From Cephalopachus bancanus (Eukaryota; Chordata; Mammalia; Primates; Tarsiidae): DNA of 64,000 bases. The stretch lies in NCBI GenBank assembly GCA_027257055.1, contig JAPVLO010000402.1:558001-622000 (forward strand). Direction: 5' to 3'. Below are positions 34,844 through 47,458 of this stretch, in pieces. Below the pieces are notes generated by a model. The model saw only the letters and a list, made by a program, of their open reading frames with translations, ran no database searches and had not been told where the DNA came from. Position numbers and translations under genes: made by a program. Numbering within the stretch: the stretch's first letter is position 1; each line of letters opens with the position of its first letter.

Positions 34844-37270
34844 ATGGTTAGAGGTATCCAAGATGAAGTGCAAGGTGATTCATTGTATTTGTAGGAAAAA
34901 GGTATTAGAACACTTAAATGTATTTCTATGTTTGAAAAATGAAAGTTAACTGTTAAGTTTCTCTAGTATTTCACAAAAGGGTTGACTCACATATGCCTGG
35001 CGTTATGGCTACATCTGTCGCATGTAGCACAGAGAACAGGATGTACACTGAGGGCTGGCTACATGGGAGTTTTGAGTGGTGCAAGGTCAGCTGGTGACCT
35101 CACTTGATTGTTTGCTTTCAGCACTTGGGCATGTTTTGAACTTGACTTGTGGCAGGTATCACCTTTCGAGCAAGATTTTAAAAACTAATTATGAAGAATG
35201 TAAAGAAAAATTCTTATCGTTTTTAAAAGCGATATTTACCATCAAGTAAGATTTAATTCTATCATGATGGGATATAATACACTGAACATAATGATAGCTG
35301 TTTAAAAGCTGCTGGGATTTTCTTATGCAGTCACAGATGATAGAGACGTAAGTACCTTTGCTCTCCCTTTTGAGGTTAAAATGACTGAAATAATATATTG
35401 AAAATAATCTGGAGGTTCCTTTGTCAGCAAATTTTGCTGGAAGATGCACAGAAAACATTGAAGTCAAGAAGAAACCAGAATGAGAACAAGTAATTAAGTG
35501 TGGGAGGTTTGCTACACAGTGCTTGTGTCTCAACTTATGGTATTTGCTAAATTCTGTTTCAGAGATTAAACACAAGAACTACTTTATGAACTGTCAAAAG
35601 AAAAACATTCCAGAAGACAAATACTCAACAGTAAATGATTTCTTTATTAAGAACAATTTATGATAAAAAATTGTGTAAGCTTACCCATTGATGGAATAGT
35701 TATTTGGAAATAAAAAAGATACCAGGATAAGGTTTCAGAGAGTCTCATATATTAGTATTATTAACATACTATTTTTGCTGCATTATTTATTGCAAATTTT
35801 AGCCTCAAAAAATTGAAACCAGAAACTTGCAAATGTGGTTAATTTTATAAAAAACAGATCTTTATTAAAGTGGAATAGCACTTGGAATGAGACAGGAAAT
35901 GATCATGAAAACCGTTTTTCAATACATCGATGTTTGATGGCTTTGTTTTCATTACTTTGGCAGAAGGTGAAGATGTTATGCATTTTTTCTTTCATGGAAA
36001 AAAAAGTGTTCCGAATTTGTTCTCTTTTCCTTGTTAAGTGGCTGTCCTTAGTTTTCCTAGTAGATATTTAAAGTATACACACATAAATTTAATTATTGTC
36101 TTGTAAGATAAAGTTGATCATTTAAAAATGAATATGAAAAGAACTCCTTTGTGAAAGAAACATGTTATTGAGAGAATATTTTGAAAATTAATATTAAAAA
36201 TATTTCCATTTTTGCATCTTTGTTGAAAAAAACTAAATGTTTCCTGCATAGAAATTCTCATTGGAAATTAATATCCTTAAAATATTTTCAAGTGATATGT
36301 TTTTAGCAGGGTTTGATCATATTTATTAAACTATGCACAAAAGGAAGAATCAAGGAGTGAATTACTGGATGGAAATTCACTAGCTCATTTTTAACAAAAC
36401 CTCTGCTTAATTAATAGATGACATTGAGCAGTAAGTGCCATGACTTAGTACCAGCCATGGACCAGCTCCTTCCACTCATATCTGCATCCCTTTGTGAAAG
36501 CCATGCAGACCAAGGATGCTGTATGCTAGCTCACAACCAAATCTTCTGATCTTTATCACAAGACAAGATGTTTTGTTAAAAAAAAGAGAGAGACCATTCA
36601 ATCATATTATCCTCACAAAAACATTTTTTAAAATGTAGACGAGTTTGTTTTTTTATAGTTTATTATATTTAAAAATAGTTTAAAAACTTTTAAATATTGA
36701 TCTCTTTTACCTTTTATTAGCATATTTTAATGATGTATACAAAATATTGTCCATAAGTGTACATCTTGGGGGCTGTGTGTCTATTGTTTTCTAAATTGAG
36801 ACAAATTGTTTAAAAGATGGGACTAAAAATGTTTAGTTTCAGCAACTGAAAGCCAAAAAAATGAAGTGAATTGATGAAGGTGTCTCAGATGATGAATCTT
36901 AGGTCTTTTAATTTCCTGTTTGTGTCTTCTAATCTTAGAGCCTTTTAGTGTGCTTTTATGACTCCATGTGAAGGGAGATTGACCTAAAATACATCTGCAT
37001 CTGTTAAAGGATTGGAGTGTTAGCTATGGGACTCACTCTTTTACTTGTTTTGTTATATACCCACAGTAGAAGCTTGAACTCTCACATACATGAATTTCAT
37101 GTTGAAGAGGTGTTGGTGATCAGGTAGAGCACTCAGTCTCCCCCTAATTGTGTTGTCATTGTTACTTTTCCCCCACAAAGAGCTGTATTTGTCCTCCGTC
37201 TCCTTGAGGGTTTGATCCAAGTTTTCTAATTATTTTGTGTTATCTTTGCGCCAATTAGCATTTAGAATGA
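34844..37270. other. AT-rich intergenic stretch, nothing recognised
   Basis: Low GC, long A/T runs, no recognised repeat family or gene. A 128-codon minus-strand open frame at 35189-35575 has no recognisable motif. Confidence 0.5.
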
Positions 37271-37282
37271 GAGGCAGGGTGA

Positions 37283-37580
37283 CCTGGCTTGGTGGCTCAA
37301 GCCTGTAATCCCTGCGCTTTGGGAGGCCAAGGCGAGAGGATTACCTGAGCCCAGGGGTTCGAGACCAGCCTGGGCAACTTGGTGAGACCTTGTCTCTACA
37401 ATATATCAAAAAATTACCCGGGTGTGGTAGCACACGCCTGTAGTTCCTGCTTCTTGAAAGGCTGAAGCGGAACGATCGCCTGAGCCCAGCAGGTCAACGC
37501 TGGGATGGCCGTGAGTGTGCCACTGCACTCCAGCCTGGGTAACAGAGTGAGACTCTGACTCAAAAAAAAAAAAAAAAAAA
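37283..37580 (+). repeat. Alu SINE, sense, target duplication intact
   Basis: Lemur-type Alu ending in an A19 tail. The direct repeat gaggcagggtga flanks it at about 37271 and 37581. Confidence 0.92.
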
Positions 37581-37599
37581 GAGGCAGGGTGATGTGAAA

Positions 37600-37830
37600 G
37601 TGAAGACATCAGTTTGGACAGTTGACACTGAGGCTCAGCTGCTTCCTAGATGTGCAACCTTGACAGGCCTACCTTCCCTCTCTTATGTGTAAAACAAAAA
37701 TAAAATGGGGATGACTAGTAGCACCTCTCACAGGAGCTTCTTGTGGCCACAAACAGTGAGTTCACGTGAAGCGCTTAGAAAAGTGACTAGCAAAGAGAAA
37801 CAATAGGTGTTGACTCTTAGCTGAATGGTG
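37600..37830 (+). repeat. MIR SINE, sense
   Basis: Order 'gctgcttcctagatgtgcaa', 'aaaataaaatggggatgact', 'gtgaagcgcttagaaaagtg' matches the MIR core and 3' end. Confidence 0.75.
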
Positions 37831-38812
37831 AATGCTGAGTTTTAGAAGAATAAATCAAATATTTATAAAAACTACTTTTCAGCTTTTGAGATGAAGTAGG
37901 GTTGGCACAATTTTAGAAAATCAACGATAAATAGCACCGAATGAGGTCATATTCCTAATTCTGCATTTCTTTGTGAGATTTTGACTTCTCAAGGTTTTAA
38001 AAAATGTGTTCATAACACTAGGTGGCAGTGTTAGCACAGATGGGAAAAAAAATCCAGAGGGCTCCCCCTCTCCCCCCTATTTCTTTATCTGTTTTTTAAC
38101 TTTTTAATCTTCCTTTGAACCACCAACCAGTCCAGTATTAGTAGTCTGGGAACACCCCAGCGCCGAGGCCTACAGGACACTTGGCTAAAGGATTAACAGG
38201 ACATTTGGGTGATCATTGCCTTATAGCCGCAAATCCGGCCATTGCGATGTGGAGAAACTACTTCGTGATTTCTCTGTCGCTTGCACAGGGCCGTTTTCAG
38301 AAGGAGAACAGACCTAGGAATGCTTTAGCTCACTAAGCAGCGCCAGGAGAGTCAGTGATTTTCCTGGAGCAAGCTGCCAGCTTGATAGAGGCTGTCATAT
38401 TTCAGGAATCTCAATGTACCCCAGCCAGTAAGCCAACTACCCTTGGCGGGTGGGATTGGGCTGCACTCATTTCTTTCTGACTCTTTGTGGGAGAGGCAAG
38501 TATTTGCCAGGACACTGGGGTCTTGACTTTAAAAACCTGCTAGTTTTTAAAATTTTAATTTATTTATTTTTTTTAGATTTTCGCCAGAGGGTTCCTCTGA
38601 GAAAGATAAGAGTAGATTGCTGGAAATACCACTGGCTAAAATGAAAGATGCAATAACCAGACTGTGCAAAGGCACAGGGACCCAGGGAAATGAGTGCTTG
38701 GGCTCCTCCTTTGAATTAGATTTTCATGGCTGTCAGTTGAGCCTAAAGAGTTCCCACTGGGCAGATCAGCCCTTTAATGGGTTTGGGTGTGTGCCTGTGT
38801 GTGATATATGTA

Positions 38813-39005
38813 CTGGGGGTGCCAAAAAATGTATTCGTATTTTAAGAGATGTTTGCTATACTCAGAAGTGTCTGGATGCTGATGATAACCACTTTGAGCA
38901 CCTCTTGTAGTTGCAGAAGTCAAATGTGACTTGTATTCATCCTATTGAGTATTACAATTTTAATACAGTTTTTTCCTTTCTTAAAGTGTGTATACTTTTT
39001 TTGGT
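38813..39005. mobile_element. Tc1/mariner-type MITE with inverted repeats
   Basis: Left end gggggtgccaaaaaatgtat is matched by the reverse complement of the right end (taccaaaaaaagtatacaca), followed by ttttaag / ctttaag. About 190 bp, no coding capacity. The right end runs into a TA-rich microsatellite at 39004. Confidence 0.7.
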
Positions 39006-39078
39006 ATATATATATACATATATATACATATATACATACATATATACATACATATATACATAACACACACACACACAC
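39004..39078 (+). repeat. Compound (TA)n/(CATA)n/(CA)n microsatellite
   Basis: tatatatatatacatatata pattern changing to (ca)9. Open frames of alternating Ile/Tyr/His here are artefacts of the repeat. Confidence 0.95.
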
Positions 39079-39099
39079 GTATACTTATATTTACACCCA

Positions 39100-40300
39100 T
39101 TTTTGCTCATTCATTCGACCCACCAATACTTGAGTGCCCACTTCATCAACATTAAATGAGGTAGTGAACAAAACAGATGAAGTTGCCCCTCCAGTGGAGC
39201 TTATCTTATAGTGGGATACACACACACATGCCAGATGGTAAATACTGTGAAGTGGTAAAAAGGGATGGGTGGGGAATGCAGAAGATTCCATTTTTTAATT
39301 GTTAATTAAAAAATTTAAAAATTACTATGGATACACAATAGTTGTACATGTATTTATGGGTTATATGTGATGTTTTGATGCAAGCATATATTATAATGAT
39401 CACATCAGGATAATTGAGCATTTATAACAAATGAGTACTCCAAGCATGATCATTTCTTTGTGTTGAGAACATTCCAATTTCACATTTTCAGTTATTTAAA
39501 AAATACAGTAAATTATTGTTAACTGTAATCACCCTACTGTGCTACTGAATACTAGATCTTATTCTAGCTAACAGTACTTTTGTACCCATTAGCCAGCCCC
39601 TTTTTAACTCTTTTCCCCATACTCTATTAAGCATTATTCTATGCTCTACCTCCATGAGATCAATTTTTTTTAAGCTTGCACATATGAGTGATTGGCATAC
39701 ACGATATTTGTCTTTCTGTGCCTAGCTTAACACTTAACACAACATCCCATAGGTCTGCCTGTGTTGTTACAAATGACAGTATTTCATTCTCTTTTGTGGT
39801 TGAATAATATTCCATTGTGTATATATACCATATTTTCTTGATTCAGTTATTTTCTTGATGGACATTTAGGTTGATTCGGTTGATTCCATACCCTGGCTAT
39901 TGTGAATAGTGCTTCAATAAACGTGAGGGTGCAGATACCTCTTTTGTATATTGATTTCTTTTCTTTTGGATATATATACCCAGCAGTGGGATTGATTGCT
40001 GGGTCATAGGGTAGTTTTAGTTTTTTGAGAATCCTCCACACTGTTCTCCATAACAGCTGTACTAGTGTACATTTCCATCAACAGTGTATGAAGTTTCCAT
40101 GGGATTCTGTGTAACAGGAATAGGAATTTGCATGGAGGGATTGTGGAGTATGGTGATGTCTGAGAAGACGTCTGAGTAAAGTGAGGGAGTGAGACCCGTA
40201 CCTTCCTAAGGAAAGAATATTCTCAGGCAGAAGGAAGAGCACACAAGTGCTCTGAGGACATTGGGGGATAATGCATAGGGGCCGATGCAGACTCATGGGG
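39100..40300 (-). repeat. L2 LINE, antisense, split by an L1
   Basis: Left part 39100-39285 ('gctcattcattcgacccacc', 'tgaacaaaacagatgaagtt') and right part about 40086-40300 ('aggcagaaggaagagcacac', 'aagtgctctgagg') are in L2 antisense order around the L1 at 39286-40085. Confidence 0.72.
39286..40085 (-). mobile_element. L1 3' end, antisense
   Basis: 3' UTR ('tttgtgttgagaacattcca') and antisense end of ORF2 ('atattccattgtgtatatat', 'gtgaatagtgcttcaataaa'). Flanked by similar 10-bp direct repeats gaagattcca / gaagtttcca. 5'-truncated and non-coding. Confidence 0.82.
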
Positions 40301-40456
40301 TCTGCAGCTTAAGAAAATATGTTAGCTTTCTTAAGAGAGAATACAAACTGAGCTGCGAACATGAATATTTAAAATAAGAAAATACCCACAAAATTACACA
40401 ATTTGAAACACTGATAAGTTGTACAAGCATAAGAGTTCAGTAAAGATATTTTTATT

Positions 40457-40725
40457 TATTTTTTTGATAAATAGACTGGAGTGCAGTGGCGGCTCCTGGC
40501 CACCGCAGCCTCAACCTGCTGGGCTCCGGCGATCCTTCCGCCTCAGCCTTCCAAGTAGCCGGAATTACAGGCATGCGCTACCACACCCGGCTAATTTTTT
40601 GATTTATTGTAGAGACGAGGTCTCGCCAAGTTGCCCAGGCGGGTCTCAAACCCGCAGGCTCAGGCAATCCACTCATCTCGGCCTCCCAAAGCGCTGGGAT
40701 TACAGGCTGAGCCACCGAGCCCAGC
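40457..40725 (-). repeat. Alu SINE, antisense, lacking the usual 3' tail end
   Basis: CpG-rich, young lemur-type Alu. The usual gagttggagtctcactctg part is missing and 'gataaatagactggagtgc' begins it. Flanked by the direct repeat taaagatatttttatt (about 40441 and 40729). Confidence 0.88.
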
Positions 40726-40744
40726 CGGGTAAAGATATTTTTAT

Positions 40745-42140
40745 TCATTAACTGCTGGACACCCTGTAGAGTAGTTTCTTGCCTACAATTTTGGCTACAC
40801 ACTCTTTGCTTCTTCATACATTTCTGATGACATATTACATTTTTATGGAGATAATAATTTAGTTTTTACTTTAGCATGGTTGAGCCAAATATTGACAGTT
40901 TATTGTTTCTTTCAGCGTCACACTTCTTTTTGGTTATACCATGTGCCTTTCTAAGATTATCAGAATTGGAAAACCCTCTGAGAAGTTTCCTTTGCATATG
41001 AGATGGAAGATTTGGAAGGATTTTCCACAGACTAGTTTCTGATTTTGTTGATTTCAAACCTCTGTTTTTCCCTGCTGCCAAGGACTTCTAGAGCTGATGC
41101 CACACTCATAACTCATTTGACTTCTGTCTCGCATTTTTGTGTCATGATATTGCAGAGTAGATCAGCACTGACAAAGACCTGCATTTCCTGGAAACCATTC
41201 CTATATCAAGACAGCTGGCAACACATAGAAGCGACTGCAAGTCACATGACTGTGTCTCACTTACACACATGACGTATCCCACTTACACACATGACGTATT
41301 CTTAGATCAACTTCTCCTTCTCCAGGTCCCCACAGTGCCCATTGCCATTCCTTTGCTTTCTGACAAGAAAGGAGATGTAATAAAGGCAAAAAACAAATGG
41401 AAAGTAACAGGAGTCTTCATTGATTGTGGCTAAAATATTTTTCTTTTGCAAATTTCACACAATCTCAAGACCATGCTAATGCACTACTGTCCAAGTGAGG
41501 GACTTGAACCTTAAACTCCTTGGTAGTTTGCCTCTGCTTGAATAGGAAGGTATCCCTGCCCTACTATTAGGTCACTGAAAGAAAAGGAGGTACAGCAGCA
41601 TAGGATTTGTTGGGGAGATAAACTTAAAATATAACCCAGTGTCCAAAACAGAAAAGGCTAAGGCTAACCGATTTCTCACCTTGTATAGTCATGCTTCACC
41701 AATGGGCCATCACGAAACCATGGGATAAACTCGGTAGCTTTGGGGATGGTGATTTCTGGAAGTGTGGTGGAGGTGGATGAAGGGGAGGTAGGTTAGGTAA
41801 TTTCAAAGGTAAGTCAGTCATTTTAATATCGAAATCTTTAAAAAATATGTAAATCCCATTTATAAAGTATGTAGATCGCATGTGACTTTTTAAAAGAAAA
41901 CAAACTTCCAGAAGAATTTGTCCCTTGTGGTGACCTGCTTTAGGGACACCACCATGGCCTCTTTTGTAGTTAGGGCTTCCTCAGTAGGAGGTTTAGAAAA
42001 GTGTCCTTCCACTAAGATTCCATCCTATGTGATACCCTGATTCCTTGTCTATCAGCACAGTTCTTCTGACAACATTGAAGCTGTTTTTCTTCACAATTAA
42101 GGTTATTTGGAAGATCTACTTGTGTGATGAGAAACGATCT
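40745..42140. other. Intergenic, no gene
   Basis: Contains a small tandem duplication at about 41257-41299 (cttacacacatgacgtat twice). Otherwise nothing recognised. Confidence 0.5.
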
Positions 42141-42300
42141 AGAGGAGAGGTTAACAGTGCAGGTTCTGGCACAAACTTGACTAGACTCCACTATGCCACT
42201 TTCTGGGCAAGTTAATCTTACTGTGTCTGTTTTCTCCTCTGTAAAATGAGGATCATGATTGCATACAGATCATCCAGTTGTTATGAGCATTAACTGAATT
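42140..42300 (+). repeat. MIR SINE, sense
   Basis: 'gttctggcacaaacttgact', 'gccactttctgggcaagtta', 'cctctgtaaaatgaggatca' match the MIR core order. Confidence 0.75.
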
Positions 42301-42330
42301 AATTTTGGGGTGTAGGACTGTGCCAAGTGC

Positions 42331-43300
42331 AGGTATTTTTATTTTTTAATTGACAAATAATGATTGCATATATTTGTGGGGCAATATGTGATGTGTTGAT
42401 ATATGGCGGGACCCAGAAAACCCCAGAATTATCTTTTGGAGGGCATGCCCCTTGTAGTACACTCCAAACCTGTTCGTCTGGATCAAACAGCCAACCAAAG
42501 ATTTTATCTGGAAGTTCTGAGAAGGTTGCATCACGATTTGCAGAAGAAACATCCTGACTTGTGGCAAACGGGTCACTGGTTATTCCATCATAACAATGCA
42601 CCTGCCCACACCATGCTGAGTGTTCAGCAATTTTTGACCAAAGATGGCACGACCCCCATGCCCTCCCTATACACCTGATATCAGCCCTAGAGACTTTTTT
42701 TTGTTTCCCAAGATGAAAAAAGTCTTCAAAGGGAAATCTTTTGCTGATGTGGAAGAGGTGAAACAAAAAAAAGGCAGAAACACTAAATAAAAGTCATCAA
42801 AATCAATGAGTTCAAAACTTTTAAGCAGCAGAAAAGCATCTCAAAAGGTGTATTGCATCAAATAGAGAGTATTTTGAAGGTTACTAAAATTAAAACATGT
42901 AAAAATAAATACACAATTTTTATAAATAAATTCTGGGGGTTTTTTGTTCCCCATATATGTTTACATCGGGGAATGAGTAAATCAGACTAATTGACAAAGC
43001 CACTGCCTAACATACTTTTTAAAAAATTTTTTAAAAATCTAGTCTTTTAGTCATTTTGAAATATACAATACATTATTATTTATCATAGTCACCATGCTGT
43101 GCAATAGATCACTAAAGCTTATTTCTCCTGTCTAACTGAAACTTTGTACCCTTTGGTCAACATGTCCCCATTCCCTGTACCCCTGTTCCGGCCTCTGGCA
43201 CCCACCAGCTGGCTACTTTAATGATCTCTCAGTCTCTTCCTTTCGAGATCATCAGTCCTTACTGATAAGTAAATTGGTTGAGATCCACAGTGCCACTTCT
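42331..43300 (-). repeat. L1 3' UTR fragment, antisense, split by mariner copy B
   Basis: 'gacaaataatgattgcatat' on the left and 'catagtcaccatgctgtgca', 'aactttgtaccctttggtca' on the right are parts of old L1M 3' UTR in order. The mariner at 42404-42953 inserted at a TATA within it. Confidence 0.72.
42404..42953 (+). mobile_element. Internally deleted mariner element, copy B
   Basis: 550 bp, TA on each side (42402-42403, 42954-42955). Left end ggcgggacccagaaaacccc, right end reverse complement ggggaacaaaaaaccccc, both followed by AGAATT. The plus-strand frame encodes a fragment with FYLEVLRRL and HHNNAPAH, the region of the second catalytic Asp of mariner transposase (normally HHDNAPAH, here Asn). 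Stops follow before the third catalytic Asp. The 5' half of the gene is missing. Non-autonomous. Confidence 0.88.
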
Positions 43301-43309
43301 GGAACATGA

Positions 43310-44385
43310 AAAAAGGTCAAATTAATCAGGATGGGACTTGTTACCAGGTCTCATAAGGTCTAGCCCTATCATATTTTTAAAAACTATCTTAGAGCAGAAA
43401 CATTTCCCCCCAAATAAAATCATAAAAAATGTGGCTACTCAGGTTGACCCCACCTGCATACCCCCCTATATTACTAGCCCTCTCTTTCAGGGTCCTGAGA
43501 ACCCTCCAAAACCGCATTGTTTCATAGAACCAAGTTTGAAAAACCCTAAAAACTAGCAAATTCTCTTCCCTAAATTTCAAAAGAAAAGGCAGGTATTTAT
43601 TTATGTAAAATATAGTCGTGCCATCCTGTCTTGTGAATGGGGCCAGGTTTACTAAGGGCAATTTACCCACCTGTAAATCTTCAGAGTTGGGTTTGATGTT
43701 AGCTTTAATCTTTTCTGCCAACCAAACCTCTAACAACATCTTCAAACTGACTGACTTGAGTTTCATCTCTAGTTTCTGCCCTGCACATTTTATGGTTTTA
43801 GGGTAGACAGTGCAGGAAGAAAATTGAGGGTTGGTTGCTTTCATTTTAGATTCAACTAACATTATAATATCTAGGGGATATACCATGAGCTCTCATCATT
43901 AGCTTGTAAAGTGTTTATATTTTAAGGTGGGTAAAGTGAGGCTCAGAGAGGTTAAAATCTGTCCACAACAGAACCATAATGAGTTAGAGACATTTTCTCC
44001 CAAAGTTGATACTTACACCCACTTTGCAGTGATGTGAAAATGGTAACAACTTGCATATATGTAAGGCTCCATTACGTATAAAACACGTTTGCTTTGGAAA
44101 ATTTTGCTATTTTATACTCAAATATAGTTCTTTTTACTAATTATTGGTTCTCAACCTAGGTTTTTATAGATGGCAAAATGTAGTCTCTGAAGATTAGTAA
44201 AAAACCGCAGACCACTTAAGAGACACAACCAGGGCTCAGACCAGTTCATCTGGCTGCAAATTGTTCCTGGCTCACCACACCCCAGGGAAGAGGGTCTTTA
44301 TTTCTTCTCTCCCACTCCAGACAGTATCCTGGTTTATAAAAATGCGTTTGGTGACTCCTAAATCAGGATTTTCTTATTTTTATTT
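43310..44385. other. Intergenic with a weak MIR fragment
   Basis: About 43915-44010 ('gtgaggctcagagaggttaa') is antisense MIR-like. The 165-codon minus-strand open frame at 43389-43886 shows no recognisable motif and I do not call it a gene. Confidence 0.45.
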
Positions 44386-44389
44386 TTAA

Positions 44390-44670
44390 TTTTTGAGTTG
44401 GCGTTTCACTCTGTCGCTCAGACTGGAGTGCGGTGGCCGCTCCCGGCCACCGCAGCCTCGACCTGCTGGGCTCCGGCCATCCTTCCGCCTCAGCCTTCCG
44501 AGTAGCTGGACCTACAGGCGCGCGCTACCGTGCCTGGCTATTTTTTGATTTATTGTGGAGATGAGAGCTCGCCAAGTTGCCCAGGCGGATCTCTAACCCG
44601 CAGGCTCAGGCAATCCACTCACCTCAGCCTCCCAAAGCACGGGATTACAGGCTGAGCCACCGAGCCTGGC
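44390..44670 (-). repeat. Alu SINE, antisense, CpG-rich
   Basis: Young lemur-type Alu ('tggccgctcccggccaccgc'). Flanked by att-rich sequence (cttatttttatttttaatt on both sides), a probable 19-bp target duplication. Confidence 0.9.
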
Positions 44671-45039
44671 TTATTTTTATTTTTAATTATTTTATTTTTA
44701 GAATGTGGAGTACGGATGGGGATTTTCTTAATATGAATCAACTAGGCTTCTTTTGCCCCGTGAGAGCCCAGCTCTCTTGGATCATAAATATTGCAAGCTT
44801 CTCTTTATTTTTCAACAACCATTTTTGCCTGGTCCCAGGCAGCAGGAGGTCCTGGCTATTCAACCCCTCTCTTACAAAAAGAAAACAGCATTATTGCATA
44901 TGAGAGTTGATGGGAGGGAGAGCAGTATTTTGTGTCCATTAAATGTCCAGCTTAAACTTAGCTCTCTTCAGCCTGCTATTATTAGGAGAAAAAAAAAAAA
45001 CAAAACACACATGACAAGGAGTACCGAGATCTGAGTTCC

Positions 45040-45160
45040 AAAACATAGTCTTTTAAAACACTATGACCTTGGGGAAGTCACTTTACTTCCTCCAGCCTTT
45101 GGGTTTCTAATCCATGAAAGAGGTACCGACGCATGCCTGAAGTGGGCTTATCTTACCACT
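45040..45160 (+). repeat. MIR SINE fragment, sense
   Basis: 'ctatgaccttggggaagtca' and 'gggtttctaatccatgaaag' match the MIR core. Confidence 0.6.
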
Positions 45161-45344
45161 AGGGGGCAGGCAAATACAACTCCTGAAATATGTATCCCTC
45201 ACAGAACAGTAAATACAAAGTTTTAACATAAACTCTAAAAATAAAGTAAAATAAAGTGCAGGATTTCTAATAGGGCCTTTGGGTACTCTCAACTCTAGTT
45301 TACATTCTTCATGCTGTTTGTTTTCGGTTGCCTGTACTGCATGC

Positions 45345-45580
45345 CACAATAATGGGTGGCATTTTATTGAGTGATTATTGTATGCAAGGCACTGTGCTGT
45401 ACACATTACCTTTAATCCCCAGACAGCTCTTGCAAGGTAGACATTCTCTATGTTTTACCCAGAAACGCCCTGAAGCCCAGAGAGGTTAGGTAGCTTGCCC
45501 AAGTTTTCCCAGCTAACAGCTGGCAAAGCCAGGGATTGAATGTAGATCTGATGGTTTCTAAGCCAGATTCCGCTTTTATT
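45345..45580 (-). repeat. MIR SINE, antisense, near full length
   Basis: 'ttgagtgattattgtatgca', 'gaagcccagagaggttaggt', 'agctggcaaagccagggatt' follow the full antisense MIR order. Confidence 0.82.
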
Positions 45581-46079
45581 CTTTTCTGGTTTCCATAATT
45601 CCTCCCACAATCTCACAGGGGGTGCATAAGGTCCACTCCATCACTGCAGTCATGGAAGATAATGCCATAGAAACATTTTCCTCTGTGTGTGGGTGATTCT
45701 GTTTTTGTAAAATGATAGAAATCAAGATTATATTACAAAAAAAGTCATGAAATTCTTTCTAGTATATTATTTGGTTAATCTGTATTGTTTCCGTCCATCC
45801 CACAAAGCTCTGGGGCCAACACTCCACATTCCTGCACAGCACTACTTGCTTCTTCTCAGAGGCCTTTCTCCTTCAGTGCTTCTGATATTCTGTCTCTGTT
45901 GGGAGCCCACAGCTGCAGATACCCGTAGGACTCAACACAGACTCTCCCATCTGGCTTCCACTGTTGGCTTCTTGCCCTTTCCCCGTCTTACCATAGCTGG
46001 GGTTTTGTAAAGACCTGTCATTTTGAACCACATCAATCAATGTATGTTTCTTAACCGTGTCATCATTTGAAATACCCTC

Positions 46080-46330
46080 TCATACTCATCACCTACCAGT
46101 TACTTCTTATTTTTAACATCAGATTTAAAACATCTCCTCCAAAATGCTTTCCTTGAATACCACTTCCCAACTCTGAACATGACTTTGCTTAACTTTTCTA
46201 TTCTATTCTATTATTTTTGTCACCTTATAAATTGCCTCTCGGATCTCCTGCTCCCTGTGTTGCAGTATATTCCTCACCTGACTACAAATTCCTTAAAGTT
46301 ACCGTATTTGATTTTTCCAGTACTTGAGTA
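46080..46330 (+). repeat. L2-like 3' fragment, sense
   Basis: 'catctcctccaaaatgcttt', 'cctgctccctgtgttgcagt' and 'gactacaaattccttaaagt' resemble a diverged L2 3' end. Confidence 0.5.
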
Positions 46331-46489
46331 TTAGTAATAATTACTCACTCAGCTGGATTCTATTTCTGATCCTCATGTACAAGGCAGGGATCATATCAGG
46401 TGCATGATATCATAGCTTAGTAGATCACCAAATTTAAGTGTCCCCTGTAGTACCTATAATGTTCCAAGCTTTGTGGAATGTTTCTATGC

Positions 46490-46700
46490 TCTGTGCTTTA
46501 AATCATGGTTTCATATCCTGCTACCATTCTCCCCAAAACCCAGTGGAGAAGACACCATGATTCTCATTTCCAGTTAACAAGTGATATATCTAACGACCAA
46601 TAATCTTATCCAATATCACAGTGCTGACCAGGGTGGAATTTGAATCTAGGCAGTTTGACTCTAGGCAAAGCTCATGCCTTTAATCACTATTCTATCCCAC
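46490..46700 (-). repeat. MIR SINE, antisense
   Basis: 'gtggagaagacaccatgatt', 'gtggaatttgaatctaggca' and 'gcctttaatcactattctat' follow antisense MIR order. Confidence 0.65.
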
Positions 46701-47458
46701 CTTACTGTTTGACCTTAAGGTTTCAAAGCAGGGGTGCAGAAGAGAGGACAGGAATAAAAATGGTGAGTCATGAGAGTGGAATGGGTAGCTGGTGGAAGTC
46801 TTCCTGTTCCACAGTGTGACTCTTCCTATAACTTCAAACATCTTGAATAAATAAAATCTACTAAATTTCATGAAATACTTTAGAGTCAAGTTCTTACAAA
46901 GACTCTAGGAAGAGGAAAAATAGTCACAAACATGCGAAAATTATCGTGAGAATGCTGATTTTTTTTTCTTATCTAGCTCTCTAAAAGAACTGGGTACCTC
47001 GGTTATTGTCTGGACAAAAGTTCCTATTTTGGTCACTGGCCTCTTAAAACAAACCAAACCAAGACTGAAAACAAACAACAGAAAACATATATCCCTTTGA
47101 ACTAAAATGACTTCACTATAGGACAAGTCTATGTTAAGCAAAGGTAAGTTCCCAGTTGAGGACCTGTGGCTTCTGTGGTCTTTCCAAGTCCACTGTTGCA
47201 TTTCACTGTGAGGACTGCTCTCAGCCTTGAGAGTGCACCAAGATGGGTGCTCTTCCATATCCTCTCCCTTGTTGCTGTGAATCTGTTAGAGTTGCTGCAA
47301 TTTGAAAGCCTATCACTGAAGATGGCCCCGAATCACTAACTCATTGGTTAGTACGAGCGCTAACTTTGAAAATATTGAACAATTGCCCCGGTCTAGGTAG
47401 TGACCATCAGGACAGATGATCATTATAAACAACCCATGTAGATAGTAAGTGCCAATTT

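Noticed and set aside
35189..35575. 128-codon minus-strand open frame
   Set aside because: Intergenic AT-rich sequence, no motif or family resemblance.
38590..38910. 97-codon frame with several Cys suggesting a secreted peptide
   Set aside because: No signal peptide, and its 3' half overlaps the MITE at 38813-39005.
40419..40751. 110-codon open frame with Pro/Arg-rich product
   Set aside because: It is the reading-through of an antisense CpG-rich Alu. The same peptide pattern recurs at 2154, 2372, 32473 and 44577.
43389..43886. 165-codon minus-strand open frame
   Set aside because: No recognisable domain, promoter or splice context. Length is within chance for a 64-kb window scanned in six frames.
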